Counted from the first letter of the stretch, positions 1 to 10,735 are shown. The stretch: DNA of 55,258 nt from Streptomyces himastatinicus ATCC 53653 (GCF_000158915.1 NZ_GG657754.1:2099536-2154793), one strand, 5' to 3'. Numbers and translations are program-made. The notes: generated by a model from the sequence alone, not told the origin.

Positions 1-605
1 CGTACGGAACAACGGGCACCCATCCGCCTCGACCTCCAGCGCGGCGCGAATCGCGTCACCCTGCGCGGGACCGCTGGTGGAGATGCCGACCGTGACGCCC
101 TCCGCCGCGAGCCGGGCCAGTCGGGCGTGGAGGGCGGGGTCGGTGAGGGCAGGGGACTCCGGCGTCACGGAGTGGATCTGGTAGAGGTCCAGGTGGTCGC
201 CGAGGAGGGCGCGGGTCTCCTCGCGCTGACGCTCGTACGTGGCAAGCGAGTGATCCTTGACCTCGTGCGCGTCGGCGTCCATGCGCCAGTCGGCCACATA
301 CGTGTAGCCCCACTTGCTGCCGACCACCACGTCCCCCGCCGCCTCCGGCCGGGCCCGCAGCCAGTCGGCGAGGAACTCCTCGGCAAGCCCGTACGAGCGG
401 GCCGCGTCCAGATAGCGCACCCCCGCCGCGTACGCGGCGTCCAGCAGCTCGTGCGAACGGCGCCGCATCGCCTCGACGGTGCGGTCGGCCGGGAGGTCCC
501 GGTCCCGGCCGAGGTTGATGTAGCCGGGGCGGCCGACCGCGGCCAGGCCGAGCCCGATCCGGGACACCGGCGTGGCGGCGGCAGCAGCGGCAAGGGAGAC
601 GGACA

Positions 606-606
<1 letters not shown>
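1..606 (-). CDS. aldo/keto reductase, C-terminal end beyond the window
   Basis: NAD(P)H-dependent oxidoreductase of the aldo/keto reductase superfamily, presumably cytosolic; the substrate cannot be told. The protein opens MSVSLAAAAA, then RIGLGLAAVGRPGY. The catalytic tetrad is visible: Asp and Tyr in DAARSYGLAE, Lys in GSKWGY, His in YQIHSV. About 202 residues are present and the 3' end runs off base 1; the family is usually 300-330 residues. The ATG (604-606) shares one base with the argH stop (TGATG), so it is probably translated by coupling after argH. This is the same strand and probably the same transcript as argGH, although nothing links its chemistry to arginine. Confidence 0.85.
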
Positions 607-2109
<1,503 letters not shown>

Positions 2110-2117
2110 CTACGCAG

Positions 2118-3314
2118 TTACTGCTGAAGGTCCCGCTTCGCGGCGATCTTGCTGGACATCCCGAACAGCTCGATGAAGCCCTTGGACAGCGACTGGTCGA
2201 AGGTGTCGCCCGTGTCGTAGGTCGCCAGGTTGAAGTCGTACAGCGACTGCTCCGACTTCCGGCCGGTGACGACGGGGCGGCCGCCGTGGAGGGTCATCCG
2301 GATCTCGCCGGTGACGTGCTCGTTGGCCTCGGCGATGAAGCCGTCCAGGGCCCGCTTGAGCGGCGAGAACCACAGACCGTCGTAGACCAGCTCGCTCCAC
2401 CGCTGCTCGACCTGCCGCTTGTAGCGGGCCAGCTCGCGCTCGACGGTGACGTTCTCCAGCTCCTGGTGGGCGGTGATCAGCGCGATGGCGCCGGGGGCCT
2501 CGTAGATCTCCCGGGACTTGATGCCGACGAGCCGGTCCTCGACCATGTCGATCCGCCCGATGCCCTGCGCCCCGGCCCGCTCGTTGAGCTGCTGGATGGC
2601 CTGGAGGACGGTCACGGGCTGGCCGTCGATGGCCACCGGGACGCCCGCCTTGAAGGTGATGATGACCTCGTCGGCGTCCCGCTGGGTGGCCGGGTTCGAG
2701 GTGTACTCGTACACGTCCTCGATCGGCGCGTTCCAGATGTCCTCCAGGAAGCCGGTCTCGACGGCCCGCCCGAAGACGTTCTGGTCGATCGAGTACGGGG
2801 ACTTCTTGGTGGTCGCGATCGGCAGGCTCTTCGCCTCGCAGAAGGCGATGGCCTTGTCCCGCGTCATCGCGTAGTCACGGACCGGGGCGATGCACTTCAG
2901 GTCGGGCGCGAGGGAGGAGATCCCGGCCTCGAACCGCACCTGGTCGTTGCCCTTGCCGGTGCAGCCGTGGGCCACGGTCGTGGCGCCGTGCTTCCGCGCG
3001 GCGGCGACGAGGTGCTTGACGATGGTGGGCCGGGAGAGCGCCGAGACCAGCGGGTAGCGGTCCATGTACAGGGCGTTCGCCTTGATCGCCGGGAGGCAGT
3101 ACTCGTCGGCGAACTCGTCCTTGGCGTCCGCGACCTCCGCCTCGACCGCCCCGCAGGCGAGCGCGCGCTTACGGATGACGTCCAGGTCCTCACCGCCCTG
3201 GCCGACATCCACGGCAACGGCGATGACCTCGGCGCCCGTCTCCTCGGCGATCCAGCCGATGGCGACGGAGGTGTCCAGGCCGCCCGAGTAGGCGAGTACG
3301 ACGCGCTCGGTCAC
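2118..3314 (-). CDS. argG: argininosuccinate synthase
   Basis: Condenses citrulline and aspartate with ATP to argininosuccinate. 398 residues, the normal bacterial length. The N-terminal pyrophosphatase P-loop AYSGGLDTS is followed by [24 protein letters not shown] and [13 protein letters not shown], all family hallmarks. Start GTG at 3314 has AAGGAG eight bases upstream; an in-frame ATG 21 bases further up (MDRKEKP) is less likely. It lies 80 bp upstream of argH on the same strand, so the two are probably co-transcribed. The ARG-box-like palindrome 30 bp upstream suggests ArgR control. Confidence 0.97.
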   Translation of the reverse strand: MTERVVLAYSGGLDTSVAIGWIAEETGAEVIAVAVDVGQGGEDLDVIRKRALACGAVEAEVADAKDEFADEYCLPAIKANALYMDRYPLVSALSRPTIVKHLVAAARKHGATTVAHGCTGKGNDQVRFEAGISSLAPDLKCIAPVRDYAMTRDKAIAFCEAKSLPIATTKKSPYSIDQNVFGRAVETGFLEDIWNAPIEDVYEYTSNPATQRDADEVIITFKAGVPVAIDGQPVTVLQAIQQLNERAGAQGIGRIDMVEDRLVGIKSREIYEAPGAIALITAHQELENVTVERELARYKRQVEQRWSELVYDGLWFSPLKRALDGFIAEANEHVTGEIRMTLHGGRPVVTGRKSEQSLYDFNLATYDTGDTFDQSLSKGFIELFGMSSKIAAKRDLQQ

Positions 3315-3330
3315 GGGTTTCTCCTTACGG

Positions 3331-3360
3331 TCCATGCACTGACTGGCATAAGTATGCACT
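3331..3360. promoter_or_regulatory. candidate ARG box (ArgR operator) of argGH
   Basis: GCATAAGTATGC at 3346-3357 is a perfect 5+5 inverted repeat around an AG centre, flanked on the left by a second ATGCAC half-site (3334-3339). Streptomyces ArgR binds AT-rich 18-20 bp ARG boxes built from such TGCATA-type halves, and this is one of few AT-rich islands in the region. It lies just upstream of argG. Binding is inferred, not shown. Confidence 0.6.
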
Positions 3361-3484
3361 GGCCCGTATGTTTCGTCAACGCGGCAGGTGAGGACCGGGG
3401 CACCTTGATGAAGGGGCCGCGGCGCTGGTGGCCCGGTGCCGCCCCGAGCGGCCGGTACCGGCGCGATCGGGGCGGTTGTGGCGG

Positions 3485-4222
3485 CTAGCTCAGGTGCCGG
3501 GTGAAGAACCGGGCCGCGGCGTCCCCCGCGGACTGCGGGACGCCGGTGTGCCCGCCCATGTTGGCGTTCAGTGTCTTCTCCTTCGAGCCGAAGGCGTCGA
3601 ACAGATCCAGGGCCGCCTGCCGGTCGTTCCCTTCGTCGTCCCACTGGAGCAGGACATACAGCGGAATGGTGACCTGCCGGGCCTCCTCGAACAGGGCGCG
3701 GGGCACGAAACTCCCGGCGAACAGACCGGCGGCCACGATGCGCGGCTCGACCACCGCCAGCCGGACCCCGATGGCGATCACTCCCCCCGAGTACCCGACC
3801 GGGCCGCCGATCCCGGGCAGCGCAAGGAGGGCGTCCAGGGCGGCCTGCCATTCCGGGACCGCCTTTTCGACCAGCGGGAGGACGAGCCGGTCCACGATCT
3901 CGTCGTCGACCGGCTCGCCGGCCTCCAACGCCCGGTGCAGGTCGGCGCGGGCCTGCTCGGCAGCGGCGGAACGGGGCCGGTCACCGCTCCCGGGCAGCTC
4001 GATGGTGGCCGTGGCGAAGCCCTCCGCCGCGGAGTGCCGGGCCCGGGCCACCAGTCGGGGGTACATCTTGTGCAGTCCGCCGGGGTGGCCGAGCAGGATC
4101 AGCGGCACCGGTGCGGATGCGGATGCGGATCCGGGCGTCCACAGGATGCCGGGGATCTCGCCGAGGGTGAATGCGCGCTCGAGGACGCCGTCGTCGAGGC
4201 GCTGCTCAGAAGTGAATCGCAT
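3485..4222 (-). CDS. alpha/beta hydrolase, dienelactone-hydrolase-like
   Basis: Predicted cytosolic serine hydrolase of 245 residues. The nucleophile elbow is GYSGG (residues about 143-147). A plausible acid is Asp in LQWDDEG and the base is His in GGHTGVP near the C-terminus, the order expected of the fold. [14 protein letters not shown] in the N-terminal third supplies the oxyanion-hole loop (HPGG). No signal peptide. ATG at 4222 follows AAAGG. It is transcribed away from the glycosyltransferase and ends about 170 bp from the argG start. The substrate is unknown. Confidence 0.85.
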   Translation of the reverse strand: MRFTSEQRLDDGVLERAFTLGEIPGILWTPGSASASAPVPLILLGHPGGLHKMYPRLVARARHSAAEGFATATIELPGSGDRPRSAAAEQARADLHRALEAGEPVDDEIVDRLVLPLVEKAVPEWQAALDALLALPGIGGPVGYSGGVIAIGVRLAVVEPRIVAAGLFAGSFVPRALFEEARQVTIPLYVLLQWDDEGNDRQAALDLFDAFGSKEKTLNANMGGHTGVPQSAGDAAARFFTRHLS

Positions 4223-4529
4223 GGTCGTGCCTTTCGGGAGTGCGCGTGAACGGCGCTCCCGGACGACCTGCCTATCGCCCGACCGTGACCCCGGAGGGGA
4301 GCACCCATGTCGATACGTTCACGGGTACCACCTCCTCGTTCTCTCGCACGGCCTCCGGAAACGTAGCAGTGGTCGCCGTGGTCCGCCAACGGGTTTTCCG
4401 CGGAGGCTCCGCGGTCACCGGCTACGCCCCAACTACCGCCTCGCCAGGGGCACTTCACCAGGTACGTACGGACTATCATGCCCTCGCCACACGCCCACCC
4501 CGTCCCGCGCCAGAAACGAGTGATCGCCC
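4223..4529. other. divergent intergenic region
   Basis: 307 bases between the hydrolase and the glycosyltransferase must hold both promoters. A TATCAT hexamer at 4476-4481 follows a GTACGTAC palindrome and could be a -10 element with an operator for the glycosyltransferase, but no convincing -35 is visible. No coding sequence or RNA is recognised here. Confidence 0.4.
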
Positions 4530-5714
4530 ATGTCCCGTCGCCGCGCCCATATCGCGATGGTCGGCGTCCCCACCATCAGCCACGTTCTGCCCAGCCTCCC
4601 GCTCATCCGTGAGCTGGTGGCCCGCGGGCACCGGGTCACCTACGCCAACGACCCGTCCGTGGCCGACCGGATCGAGTCCACCGGCGCGGAGCTGGTGCCC
4701 TGCACCTCCACCTTGCCCGTCGCGCACAGCGACTGGCCCGCCGATCCCATCGCCGCGGCGGGCCTCTTCCTGGACAACGCCGTCCAGGCGCTCCCGCAAC
4801 TGCGCGCCGCCTACGACGACGATCCGGCCGACCTGTACCTCTACGACATCGGTGCCAGTGCCGCGCGTGCCCTCGCGGAAGCGCAGGGCCGTCCCCTCGT
4901 GCAGCTGTCCCCGACGTTCGTCGGCTGGGACGGCTTCCAGGAGGAAGTCGCGGTGCATCTGCGGAAGCTGCCGGGCGCCGACGCGTACCGGGACAGGTTC
5001 GCGCGGTGGCTCGCCGACTGCGGTGCAACCACCACGGACGTGGACGCGTTCTCCGGCCTGCCCGCCCGGGCGCTCGCCCTGATCCCGCGAGCGATGCAGC
5101 CGCACGCCGACCGCGTCGACACCGACACGGTGACCATCGTCGGCCCCTGCCTCGACACCGAAGCGGACACGGCTGGCTGGACCCGCCCGGCGGCCGCGGA
5201 CAACGTCATGCTGATCTCGCTCGGTTCGTCGTACACGCGCCAGCTGGAGTTCTACCGCCAGTGCGTCGCCGCCTTCGGCGACCTGCCCGGCTGGCACGTT
5301 CTTCTCCAGATCGGCAAGCACATCGAGCCCGAGGAACTCGGCACCATCCCGCCCAACATCGAGGTGCACTCCTCCTGGATCCCGCAGCGGGCGATCCTGG
5401 AACAGGCCGACGCCTTCGTCACTCACGCGGGCATGGGCAGCTGCGGCATCGGGCTCCTCGCCGGGGTTCCCATGATCGTCGTGCCGCAGGCAGCCGAGCA
5501 GTTCATGAACGCCGACCGGCTCGTGGAACTCGGCGTCGCCCGCCGTGTGGACACCGCCGACGCCACCGCCGAGACCCTTCGCGCGGCACTGAACGACCTG
5601 GTCACGAATCCGGAACGCAGCGTCCGGTCCAAGCAGTTGCAGGCCGACACCCTGGCCGAGGGCGGCACCCCGCGCGCCGCCGACCTCATCGAGAGCATGC
5701 TGGCCGCCCGCTGA
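4530..5714 (+). CDS. MGT-family glycosyltransferase (GT1, GT-B fold)
   Basis: 394 residues, close to the length of macrolide glycosyltransferases such as OleD/OleI/Mgt, which transfer UDP-glucose to macrolides or phenolics. The N-terminal acceptor domain begins HIAMVGVPTISHVLPSL, with the conserved catalytic-base His at residue 18. The C-terminal sugar-nucleotide domain carries HAGMGSCGIGLLAGVP and PQAAEQFMNADR (about residues 300-335), the GT1 donor signature. No signal peptide, so it is cytosolic and probably a detoxifying or self-resistance enzyme. Its 3' end overlaps the convergent oxidoreductase by 29 bp. Confidence 0.9.
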   Translation: MSRRRAHIAMVGVPTISHVLPSLPLIRELVARGHRVTYANDPSVADRIESTGAELVPCTSTLPVAHSDWPADPIAAAGLFLDNAVQALPQLRAAYDDDPADLYLYDIGASAARALAEAQGRPLVQLSPTFVGWDGFQEEVAVHLRKLPGADAYRDRFARWLADCGATTTDVDAFSGLPARALALIPRAMQPHADRVDTDTVTIVGPCLDTEADTAGWTRPAAADNVMLISLGSSYTRQLEFYRQCVAAFGDLPGWHVLLQIGKHIEPEELGTIPPNIEVHSSWIPQRAILEQADAFVTHAGMGSCGIGLLAGVPMIVVPQAAEQFMNADRLVELGVARRVDTADATAETLRAALNDLVTNPERSVRSKQLQADTLAEGGTPRAADLIESMLAAR

Positions 5715-6717
5715 CGCGGACGGCCGCCTCGGAGATCCGGGCGAGCAGTTCGGCGGTACGCACGGTCGTGGCGGCCCATGCGGCGTGGCCGGGGTCCGCC
5801 CCCGTGGCCTGCGTCCGCCGAACCGCGTCGGCGAAGGAGGCCACTGAGTTGGCGAACTGGTGCTCGGCGGGGAGCACGATCTCCTCGGCGTGGTCCTGCT
5901 CGTCGATGCGGATCACCGGCGACATGGTGTGCGGCGGAGTGAACGCCCGGTCGACGGTCAGTCGCGCCTTGCTGCCCCACAGCGTGTACGTCGAGCCGTA
6001 GCTGTGCTCGAAGCCGAAGGTGAGCGCGGCGGTGGCCCCGGCCGTCGCCACGAGCAGGGCGCTGCCCGCTACGTCGACCCCCGCCTCCGGCCCCTCGCGC
6101 AGTGCGGAACCGGCGACGGTCAGCTCGTCGCCGAGGAAGTACTGGGCGAGCCGGACGGGATAGATCCCGGTGTCGAGGAGGGCCCCGCCGCCGAGGTCCG
6201 CCCGATAGCGCACGTCGGTGGGGGGCAGCGGCGGGATGCAGAACGACGCCTCGACGTGCCGGAGTTCCCCGATGCGGTCGTCCGCCACCATCCCGGCCAC
6301 CCGCCGGTGCAGCCCGTGATGGACGAACGCGATGTTCTCCCGCAGCACCAGTCTTCGCTCCGCCGCCAGCCGCACCAGCTCCGCGGTGTCCTGTGGAGTG
6401 GTGGTGAGCGGCTTTTCGGCCAGCACGTGTTTGCCGTGGGTGAGCAGTTCACGCACCCATGGGTAGTGCAGGGCATTGGGCAGCGAGACGTAGACGGCGT
6501 CGATGTCCTCGCGTTCGATCAGCCGCTCATAGCCCTGTACGGCGGCGCAGCCGAAGTCGGCGGCGAAGTCATCGGCCTTCTTGCGGTCGCGGCTGGCGAT
6601 GGCGGCGACCGTGGTGTCCGGGCACTCGCGCAACGCGGGGAGTGTCCGCCGCCGGGCGATCGAGGACGCGCCGAGAACGCCGACGCGAAGGGGGGCGGAC
6701 CCGGAGGGCTTGTCCAT
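5686..6717 (-). CDS. Gfo/Idh/MocA oxidoreductase, NDP-hexose 3-ketoreductase-like
   Basis: 343 residues. An N-terminal Rossmann fold opens LRVGVLGASSIARRRTLPAL; the substrate-domain motif is AEKPLTTTPQDT, with its catalytic Lys. GGALLDTGIYPVRLAQYFLG is typical of the branch that reduces C-3 keto groups of dTDP-deoxysugars. ATG at 6717 has GAGGAG about ten bases upstream. It faces the glycosyltransferase tail to tail, so a shared sugar pathway is suggested, but no other deoxysugar genes are nearby. A generic glucose/inositol-type dehydrogenase is the alternative. Confidence 0.8.
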   Translation of the reverse strand: MDKPSGSAPLRVGVLGASSIARRRTLPALRECPDTTVAAIASRDRKKADDFAADFGCAAVQGYERLIEREDIDAVYVSLPNALHYPWVRELLTHGKHVLAEKPLTTTPQDTAELVRLAAERRLVLRENIAFVHHGLHRRVAGMVADDRIGELRHVEASFCIPPLPPTDVRYRADLGGGALLDTGIYPVRLAQYFLGDELTVAGSALREGPEAGVDVAGSALLVATAGATAALTFGFEHSYGSTYTLWGSKARLTVDRAFTPPHTMSPVIRIDEQDHAEEIVLPAEHQFANSVASFADAVRRTQATGADPGHAAWAATTVRTAELLARISEAAVRVSGRPACSR

Positions 6718-6900
6718 CGCTCAGCACCGCTCCTCTTCGTGTATCAGGCTGTGCAGACCGTACGACTCTCCGTTCACTTCTGAAACCTGTCTCAGCCCTA
6801 TCTGGCAATCATGGCCGAAAGACAGCGGTGTCGGCGCCGGTGCGGTGATGCCACCATGGCTGACGGGCGGGGGGCTCATCTGCGGACCGAGGGGGAGTCG

Positions 6901-7143
6901 GTGGCGGATAGGAAGAACCAGATGATCGTGCTCGGCGTGGTCGTGGTGGGGGTCCTGTGGATCAACGGCCGGGGCGACGTCGACGACAAGGGCGACGGCA
7001 AGTCGCCCACGCCGCACCAGACGGGGAAGTATCCCGTCCACTTCGAGAACGACGACGCGAAGAAGGACGACGGGAAGAAGGGCACCAAGAAGCCGGTGCC
7101 GCGCTCCACGGTGTCCTATCCGATCAAGTTCGACCGCAAGTGA
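6901..7143 (+). CDS. small membrane-anchored protein, unknown function
   Basis: 80 residues from the GTG at 6901 (GGGGGAG just upstream): a short basic N-terminus, VADRKNQ, then one hydrophobic segment MIVLGVVVVGVLWI. After that comes a highly charged tail rich in Lys and Asp, with two similar short elements YPVHFEND and YPIKFDRK. It looks like a type II membrane protein with an external charged tail. Earlier starts in the same frame lack a ribosome site. The 3' end overlaps the convergent ATPase-like gene by 20 bp. No family recognised. Confidence 0.65.
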   Translation: MADRKNQMIVLGVVVVGVLWINGRGDVDDKGDGKSPTPHQTGKYPVHFENDDAKKDDGKKGTKKPVPRSTVSYPIKFDRK

Positions 7144-7573
7144 GGTCGATCTCGGCCCAGACCGTCTTGCCCGGCCCCCGCCGCTCGGCCACGCCCCAGC
7201 GCGCGGCGAGCCCCGCGACCAGCAGCAGGCCGCGGCCGGTCTCGGAGTCGGGCGGCGGCGCGGCCGGTGCCTCGTCGACGGGCGGCCGTCCCTCGGTACG
7301 GGTGTCCGTCACCTCGACGCGCAGCGCGGTAACGGTACGCGTGAGTTGGACCTCGAAGTCCCGGCCGGGGACGCGACCGTGGGTGACGGCGTTGGCCGCC
7401 AGTTCGGCGACGACCGCGGCGACGAGATCGGATACCTCGCCGCGGTAGGGGAACCCCCACTCGTCCAGCTGCTGGAGCACCAGCAGCCGGGCGAGGCGGG
7501 CGCCACGGCGGGTGGAGCTGAAGCGATGGGTGAACTGGTCAGAAGTCGTGCGTGGATGCGCTGGGATTGGCAT
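7124..7573 (-). CDS. anti-sigma-regulatory-type ATP-binding protein (HATPase_c_2)
   Basis: 149 residues, a single histidine-kinase-like ATPase domain. N box: VVAELAANAVTHG. G box region: DTRTEG and TGRGLLLVAGLAARWGV. WAEIDL closes the fold. Streptomyces has many such stand-alone ATPase domains, often paired with XRE/DUF397 genes as here. Start ATG at 7573 (MPIPAHPRT). It is divergent from the XRE regulator at 7742, and the 168-bp gap probably holds both promoters. The role is likely sensing or partner-switching; no binding partner can be identified. Confidence 0.85.
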   Translation of the reverse strand: MPIPAHPRTTSDQFTHRFSSTRRGARLARLLVLQQLDEWGFPYRGEVSDLVAAVVAELAANAVTHGRVPGRDFEVQLTRTVTALRVEVTDTRTEGRPPVDEAPAAPPPDSETGRGLLLVAGLAARWGVAERRGPGKTVWAEIDLTCGRT

Positions 7574-7741
7574 GGCGTCACCGTTCCGGCTCGACGTATG
7601 ACCGGACCAGATCGGCTTCTCGTACGCTCCGTCACTGTACGAGTACGCGTGGTGGACTGTACGAATAACGGACCGTGACCATGGCCGAGTTGGGCCGATA
7701 GTCAGGTTCAGTACGGATGGCACCACCGGAGGTGGCCGCAG

Positions 7742-8575
7742 ATGGCGGACAACGCGGGCATGAACAACGAACCGGAGTCCTCGGACAGCCTCAAGACGTT
7801 CGGGGCGATCGTCAAGGTGTTTCGAGAACGCGCGGGCTACACCCAGGAGCAACTGGCGCCGCTGCTCCGGTACTCGGTCCAGACCCAGGCCTCGATCGAA
7901 CAGGGGCGGCGATTTCCGCAACGGGAGTACGTGGATCGGGCAGAGGACGTTCTCGATGCGTTCGGGGTGCTGCGAGCGGCGGCGAAGTGTCTGGTGCGGA
8001 AGCCGGGGTTGGCGGCGTGGTTCAAGCAGTGGGCCGCACTTGAGGAGCAGGCGATCAGCCTGTGTACGTACGAGTGCCGGTTGATTCCGGGTTTGTTGCA
8101 GAACGAGGTGTACGGCCAGGCAGTGTTTCACAGCACGGTCCCACCACTGACGGACGATGAGATCGTGACGCGACTCGCCGCCCGCCGAGAACGTCAACGC
8201 CTGCTCTGGGACAGGCCGAACACCGCGTTCAGCTTCATCTTCGAGCAGGCGCTACTGAACCGGCACACGGGCGGCACCGAGGTGACCAAGGCGCTCATCG
8301 ACCACTTGCTGGAGTGCGCTGAGCTGCGAAACGTCGAGATTCAGATCATCCCGCTCGTACAAGAGACACACTCGGCACTCGAAGGTCCCATGCAGTTACT
8401 GGAAACCCCGGACAACCAGTGGTTCGGCTACTTGGAAGGCCAGCGAAGCGGTCAGTTGATCACTGACCCGAAAGAGGTCAGCGTTCTCCAGATGCGGTAT
8501 GCCAAACTGCGCTCACAGGCTCTTACGCCTGAAGACTCCGTGAGCTTGCTGAGGCAGATCCGAGGAGCGCTATGA
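7742..8575 (+). CDS. XRE-family regulator with DUF5753 (WhiJ-type)
   Basis: 277 residues. Helix-turn-helix at about residues 20-75 (GAIVKVFRERAGYTQEQLAP ... TQASIEQGRRFP), then a DUF5753 ligand/partner domain containing SLCTYECRLIPGLLQNEVY and LLNRHTGG, ending MRYAKLRSQALTPEDS. ATG at 7742 has GGAGG upstream. Such proteins pair with the DUF397 protein encoded immediately downstream, whose ATG overlaps this stop (ATGA), and often with the divergent ATPase. In S. coelicolor such sets influence development and antibiotic production; that role is inferred here from family membership. Confidence 0.9.
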   Translation: MADNAGMNNEPESSDSLKTFGAIVKVFRERAGYTQEQLAPLLRYSVQTQASIEQGRRFPQREYVDRAEDVLDAFGVLRAAAKCLVRKPGLAAWFKQWAALEEQAISLCTYECRLIPGLLQNEVYGQAVFHSTVPPLTDDEIVTRLAARRERQRLLWDRPNTAFSFIFEQALLNRHTGGTEVTKALIDHLLECAELRNVEIQIIPLVQETHSALEGPMQLLETPDNQWFGYLEGQRSGQLITDPKEVSVLQMRYAKLRSQALTPEDSVSLLRQIRGAL

Positions 8576-8817
8576 GCACCGAGCTTGCCTGGTTCAAGAG
8601 CAGCTACTCCACTGGCGACGGCGACAGCTGCGTCGAGGTCGCCCTCTCCTGGCACAAGTCCACGTACAGCGGTGGCGATGGCGACAGCTGCGTCGAGGTC
8701 GCCACCTGCCCCGAGGACACCGTCCGCGTCCGGGACTCCAAGGACAAGCAGGGTCCCCAGCTCGCCTTCTCCCCCACCGCATGGGCCGCGTTCGTCACCC
8801 ACACGGCGAACCGCTAA
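8572..8817 (+). CDS. DUF397 protein with internally duplicated N-terminus
   Basis: 81 residues, small acidic partner of the upstream XRE regulator (4-base overlap, translationally coupled). DUF397 normally has one W-K-S-S-Y-S-G...CVEVA segment. Here it occurs twice in tandem, WFKSSYSTGDGDSCVEVA (residues 7-24) and WHKSTYSGGDGDSCVEVA (27-44), before the usual VRVRDSKD ... W..F C-terminus. The duplication is about 60 bp at DNA level and nearly identical, so recent. Function presumably antagonism of or co-regulation with the XRE protein. Confidence 0.88.
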   Translation: MSTELAWFKSSYSTGDGDSCVEVALSWHKSTYSGGDGDSCVEVATCPEDTVRVRDSKDKQGPQLAFSPTAWAAFVTHTANR

Positions 8818-8856
8818 CCTGACCGCCGTGTCCAGTCCAGAGGCATCCAGGCTCTA

Positions 8857-8876
8857 GCCACCGGTCGTTCGGTGGC
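8857..8876. terminator. hairpin between the DUF397 gene and the Cml-like gene
   Basis: GCCACCG, six-base loop GTCGTT, CGGTGGC: a perfect 7-bp stem 40 bp after the DUF397 stop and 67 bp before the exporter start. It is probably a terminator for the upstream operon. Because it lies in the exporter's leader it could instead be an attenuator; no U-run follows, as is common in Streptomyces. Confidence 0.6.
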
Positions 8877-8943
8877 GCCTTCATCACCGGGCTACCGGTC
8901 TCCGCAGTTCTCTCCGTCTTTCATGCCGGTGTGTGGAGTCTTC

Positions 8944-10110
8944 ATGCCTTTTGCCATCTATGTGCTCGGACTGGCGGTCTTCGCCCAAGGCACATCCGAA
9001 TTCATGCTGTCCGGCCTCGGGCCGGACATCGCAAGCGATCTGAACGTGTCCATCCCCGCCGCGGGCGCGCTGACCTCGGCGTTCGCGGTGGGGATGATCG
9101 TGGGGGCGCCCCTGATGGCGGTCCTCAGTATGCGGTGGCCGCAGCGCAGCGCGCTGCTGGTGTTTCTGACGGCGTTCATGGCCGTCCATGTCGTCGGCGC
9201 CGTCACCACCAGCTTTGCCGTGCTGCTGGCCACCCGGGTGCTCGGGGCGCTGGCCAACGCCGGGTTCCTGGCCGTGGGGCTCGCGGCGGCGACCGGGATG
9301 GTCTCGTCCAGCGCGAAGGGGCGGGCCACGTCCGCGCTGCTGGGCGGGGTCACGCTCGCGTGTGTCGCCGGGGTTCCGGCCGGGGCGCTGCTGGGGCAGG
9401 TCTGGGGGTGGCGTTCGGCGTTCTGGGCGGTGGCGCTCGTCTCCGTACCGGCGCTGTTCGCCATCGTGCGGTCGGTTCCGCGTACCGAAGCGGTGGAGGC
9501 GCCGAGCGCACGCGGTGAGCTGCGCGCGCTGCGCAGTCCCCGGCTGCTGGTGACGCTGGGGCTGGGGACACTCGTAAACGCCGCGACGTTCTGCACGTTC
9601 ACCTATCTGTCGCCGCTCATCACGAACGTGAGCGGCTTCGGAGAGTCCTGGGTGCCCGCCGTGCTGGCGCTCTTCGGGCTCGGGTCGTTCGCCGGGGTGA
9701 CCGTCGCAGGGCGGTGGTCCGACGCGCGGCCGATGCTGGTCCTGGTGCCGGGCGGGGCGGCCCTGCTCGTCGGCTGGCTGCTGCTGTCGGTGGGCGCGGA
9801 CCGGCCGGGCGTGGCGGTCGTGCTGGTGCTCGTACAGGGGATGCTGTCGTTCGGTGTCGGCTCGACGCTGATCACGCGGGCGCTGTACGCGGCGGCCGAA
9901 GCGCCCGCGCTGGGCGGTGCGTTCGCGACCGCCGCCCTCAATGTGGGGGCGGCGGCCGGTCCCGCTCTGGGCGGGCTCACCCTGGGCGCGGGGCTCGGCT
10001 ACCGTTCGCCGGTCTGGGTGAGCGCGCTGCTGGTGGCGCTGGCGTTCGCCGTGGCGGGGCTGGCAAGCGCGGCCCCGTCCGGGGCGCTCGCTAGCCGCCG
10101 CGGACGATGA
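8944..10110 (+). CDS. MFS drug exporter, Cml-type chloramphenicol resistance family
   Basis: 388 residues, 12 predicted membrane helices. The N-terminus MPFAIYVLGLAVFAQGTSEF followed by MLSGLGPDI is the hallmark of the Streptomyces chloramphenicol exporters CmlR/Cml and their DHA1 relatives. ATG at 8944 is preferred because it matches that conserved start; the frame is open for 72 bp further upstream without a family match. Proton-driven export across the cytoplasmic membrane is inferred, and substrate specificity cannot be read from sequence. The 3' end overlaps the convergent gene by 20 bp. Confidence 0.88.
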   Translation: MPFAIYVLGLAVFAQGTSEFMLSGLGPDIASDLNVSIPAAGALTSAFAVGMIVGAPLMAVLSMRWPQRSALLVFLTAFMAVHVVGAVTTSFAVLLATRVLGALANAGFLAVGLAAATGMVSSSAKGRATSALLGGVTLACVAGVPAGALLGQVWGWRSAFWAVALVSVPALFAIVRSVPRTEAVEAPSARGELRALRSPRLLVTLGLGTLVNAATFCTFTYLSPLITNVSGFGESWVPAVLALFGLGSFAGVTVAGRWSDARPMLVLVPGGAALLVGWLLLSVGADRPGVAVVLVLVQGMLSFGVGSTLITRALYAAAEAPALGGAFATAALNVGAAAGPALGGLTLGAGLGYRSPVWVSALLVALAFAVAGLASAAPSGALASRRGR

Positions 10111-10642
10111 GGAACAGGAACCACAGGATGGGCAGCAGCGCCACGTACGCCGCGGGGCGCTGAAGCACGGACTTCCCGGGGTCGGGGCGCGCACCGTACG
10201 GAGCGGGTCCCGGCTCCGGGAGCTTGTTGAGCTTCCCGCGGACCACCAGGTTGCTGATGATCGTGTACGGGTTGAAGATCACCATCGAGAACGGGCTCCA
10301 CCAGCCCTGCCACAGCGTGTTGGTCGTCGCCTCACGGCGCATCGCCGTACCGCACGTACGGCAGTACGGTCCCGGCCACTTCTGGAACCGCATCATGATC
10401 AGCATGCCGACGTGGCCGCGGATGGTGACCTCCGCCGCCGGATACGACGCGCAGACCCGGCAGGCGGGCACCTGCGGCACCCCGGCCATCGGCTGGCCGT
10501 AACCGGCGGCCGGATGCGGATGCTGGCAGTAGTGGGGCTGCTGCTGCGGCTGACCGTACGGAGCGTGCGGTGTGGCGTACGGATTCCCCTGGGGCGGCGC
10601 GGAGGCGTACGGGTTCCCCTGCGGCTGGGGCGGCATCGACAT
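10091..10642 (-). CDS. zinc-ribbon membrane protein with Pro/Gln-rich N-terminus
   Basis: 183 residues from the ATG at 10642 (TAGGAA upstream). Residues about 1-55 are rich in Pro, Gln, Tyr and Asn, with the element QGNPYA twice. Then two Cys pairs, CRVC and CRTCG, frame a small zinc-ribbon-like domain. A hydrophobic loop NTLWQGWWSPFSMVIFNPYT follows, and the C-terminus is a transmembrane helix, LLPILWFLFLIV. This layout recurs in Streptomyces proteins of unknown function. No catalytic motif. Confidence 0.75.
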   Translation of the reverse strand: MSMPPQPQGNPYASAPPQGNPYATPHAPYGQPQQQPHYCQHPHPAAGYGQPMAGVPQVPACRVCASYPAAEVTIRGHVGMLIMMRFQKWPGPYCRTCGTAMRREATTNTLWQGWWSPFSMVIFNPYTIISNLVVRGKLNKLPEPGPAPYGARPDPGKSVLQRPAAYVALLPILWFLFLIVRGG

Positions 10643-10735
10643 GACGTTCCTAACCAAGAATGACGTGGTCAGCGATCATACGATCCCGAAACGAGCATCA
10701 GGTGTGCGGAGTTCTTGTGCCTGCGACGAAGAGGC

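Noticed and set aside
8884..10194. 436-residue minus-strand frame opposite the MFS exporter
   Set aside because: The translation is Arg/Gln/His/Pro-rich antisense shadow; the exporter on the plus strand explains the sequence.
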